A DNA stretch of 45,673 nt, taken from NCBI GenBank assembly GCA_937873135.1, contig CALMVQ010000204.1, positions 4,768 to 50,440 on the forward strand, in the 5' to 3' direction. The notes beneath the pieces are model-generated. The model ran no database searches, was not told where the DNA came from, and worked only from the letters and a program-made list of their open reading frames with translations. Source of the DNA: an uncultured Scytonema sp. (GTDB taxonomy: Bacteria; Cyanobacteriota; Cyanobacteriia; Cyanobacteriales; Nostocaceae). A program made the translations under genes and the position numbers. Numbering within the stretch: position 1 is the stretch's first letter; the number at the start of each line of letters is the position of its first letter. This document shows positions 44,785 through 45,673 of the stretch, piece after piece.

Positions 44785-45673
44785 TCTCTAGCGCTTGTTG
44801 ATGCTTTTCAATTGCCTGCTGATATTGTCCCAAAGATTGGTGAACGCTACCCAGATTCATTAGAGAATCAGCAATCCCTGCCTTATGGCCAATCTCCTGT
44901 TCAATTACTAACGACTGCTGATGCTGTTCAAATGCCTTCTGATATTGTCCCAAAGATTGGTAAACACTACCCAGATTCCCTAGCGCATTCGCTTCGCTCT
45001 CTCGATGACCAATTTCCTTTACAATCTTTTGTCCCTGCTGATGGTATTCAATAGCCTTTTGATATTCTCCTAAAAAGTGGTAAGTATTGCCTAAATTATT
45101 CAAAGAAACAGCAATGCCTGCCTTGTCACCTATGTCCTGTTCAAGGCTCAAAGATTGCTCATAATGTTTAATAGCTTGCTGGGATTCTCCTAAAAATCTG
45201 TAAATATTACCCAGATTAATCAGAGAACTAGCAACCCCTGCTCTATCACCAATCTTCTGTTTAATTACCAACGATTGCTGATGCTGTTCAAATGCTCTCT
45301 GGTATTGGCCCAAAGATTCGTAAACATTGCCCAGTCCCCCCAGTGCCTTTGCTTCCCACTGTTGATAACCAATTTCTCTTGCAATCAAAAGCCCCTGCTG
45401 ATAATACTCAATAGCTTTTTGGTATTCTCCTGAAGAGTTGTAAACATTAGCTATATTAATTAAAGTACCAGCAACCCCTACCTTGTCACCAATCCTCTGT
45501 TTGATGATCAACGACTGCTGATGCTGTTCAATAGCCTGTCTATATTGTCCTAAAAATTTGTAAATAATGCTGAGATTCCCTAGTGCATGTGCTTCCCACT
45601 GCTGATGACCAACGTCCCTTGCAATCAGAAGTCCGTGTTGATAGTATTCAATAGCTTTCTGGTATTCTCCTAA
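44684..45673 (-). CDS. TPR-repeat part of a TPR-CHAT protein (partial, cut by window end)
   Basis: The frame stays open from the window end. A TTG at 45511 is an internal codon, not a start. About eight 40-residue TPR units of the kinesin-light-chain type are visible: LGEYQKAIEYYQQGLLIARE, LGQYQKAFEQHQQSLVIEQE and similar, mostly alternating in two types. After the last unit (REIGHRKMEANALGN) the frame changes into YLQTRSRRKRTPPEIV and stops at 44684, just where the CHAT frame begins in +1. In homologues the TPR array runs via a linker into CHAT. It is likely to bind a partner that triggers the protease. Confidence 0.82.
   Translation of the reverse strand, partial: LGEYQKAIEYYQHGLLIARDVGHQQWEAHALGNLSIIYKFLGQYRQAIEQHQQSLIIKQRIGDKVGVAGTLINIANVYNSSGEYQKAIEYYQQGLLIAREIGYQQWEAKALGGLGNVYESLGQYQRAFEQHQQSLVIKQKIGDRAGVASSLINLGNIYRFLGESQQAIKHYEQSLSLEQDIGDKAGIAVSLNNLGNTYHFLGEYQKAIEYHQQGQKIVKEIGHRESEANALGNLGSVYQSLGQYQKAFEQHQQSLVIEQEIGHKAGIADSLMNLGSVHQSLGQYQQAIEKHQQALEIAREIGHRKMEANALGNYLQTRSRRKRTPPEIV

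Overview
The window is chromosomal DNA of a cyanobacterium, most likely a filamentous Nostocales-type genome. The evidence is many GCGATCGC (HIP1) sites, light-dependent protochlorophyllide reductase, a one-helix high-light-inducible protein, cyanophycinase, the cyanobacterial families DUF1816, DUF1830 and DUF1822, a quinol-type second terminal oxidase, caspase/CHAT proteins, and many short dispersed palindromic repeats between genes. No rRNA, tRNA or CRISPR array was seen.

Layout. (1) 1-4163, minus: a five-gene run of two DJ-1/PfpI proteins, a ThDP-dependent decarboxylase-like enzyme, and two small SnoaL/NTF2-fold proteins (the last cut by the window edge). (2) 4164-4746: a palindromic MITE-like element and an IS1-type remnant. 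(3) 4747-6020, plus: DUF1816 and a quinone oxidoreductase. (4) 6073-9272, minus: a response regulator fused to a thioredoxin-reductase-like flavoprotein, its cNMP-domain histidine kinase, and the decayed remnant of a second such pair. (5) 9458-14099, minus: frameshifted DUF1830, glycogen debranching enzyme, and an epimerase-STAS fusion. (6) 15150-17287, minus: cyanophycinase and a TPR protein. (7) 17734-21162, plus: a three-gene uracil catabolism (URC) set. (8) 21655-22620, minus: a double VOC protein. (9) 23236-29108, plus: two DUF2231 membrane proteins, cytochrome oxidase subunits II, I and III, and a small membrane protein; subunit II lacks the CuA ligands, as in the alternative oxidase ARTO. 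(10) 29483-30986, minus: DUF202 and Por. (11) 31158-35677: a scrap zone with two copies of an oxygenase 3' end, IS5, IS630 and IS605-like fragments, two aldo/keto reductases of foreign base composition, and a broken DUF433/DUF5615 toxin-antitoxin pair. (12) 36079-40490: HLIP, fasciclin, peptidoglycan-binding protein, DUF1636 and a membrane-anchored flavoprotein. (13) 40700-45673, minus: DUF1822, a caspase-like protease, and a TPR-CHAT gene whose two halves are out of frame.

Strongest candidates for under-described biology: the REC/glutaredoxin-like/thioredoxin-reductase-like fusion that has lost every expected redox cysteine and is paired with a cNMP-domain kinase; the DJ-1/ThDP/SnoaL operon; the epimerase-STAS fusion next to glycogen debranching; the URC operon in a phototroph; and the caspase/CHAT/DUF1822 cluster. 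All functions are read from sequence motifs by eye; no database search was run.
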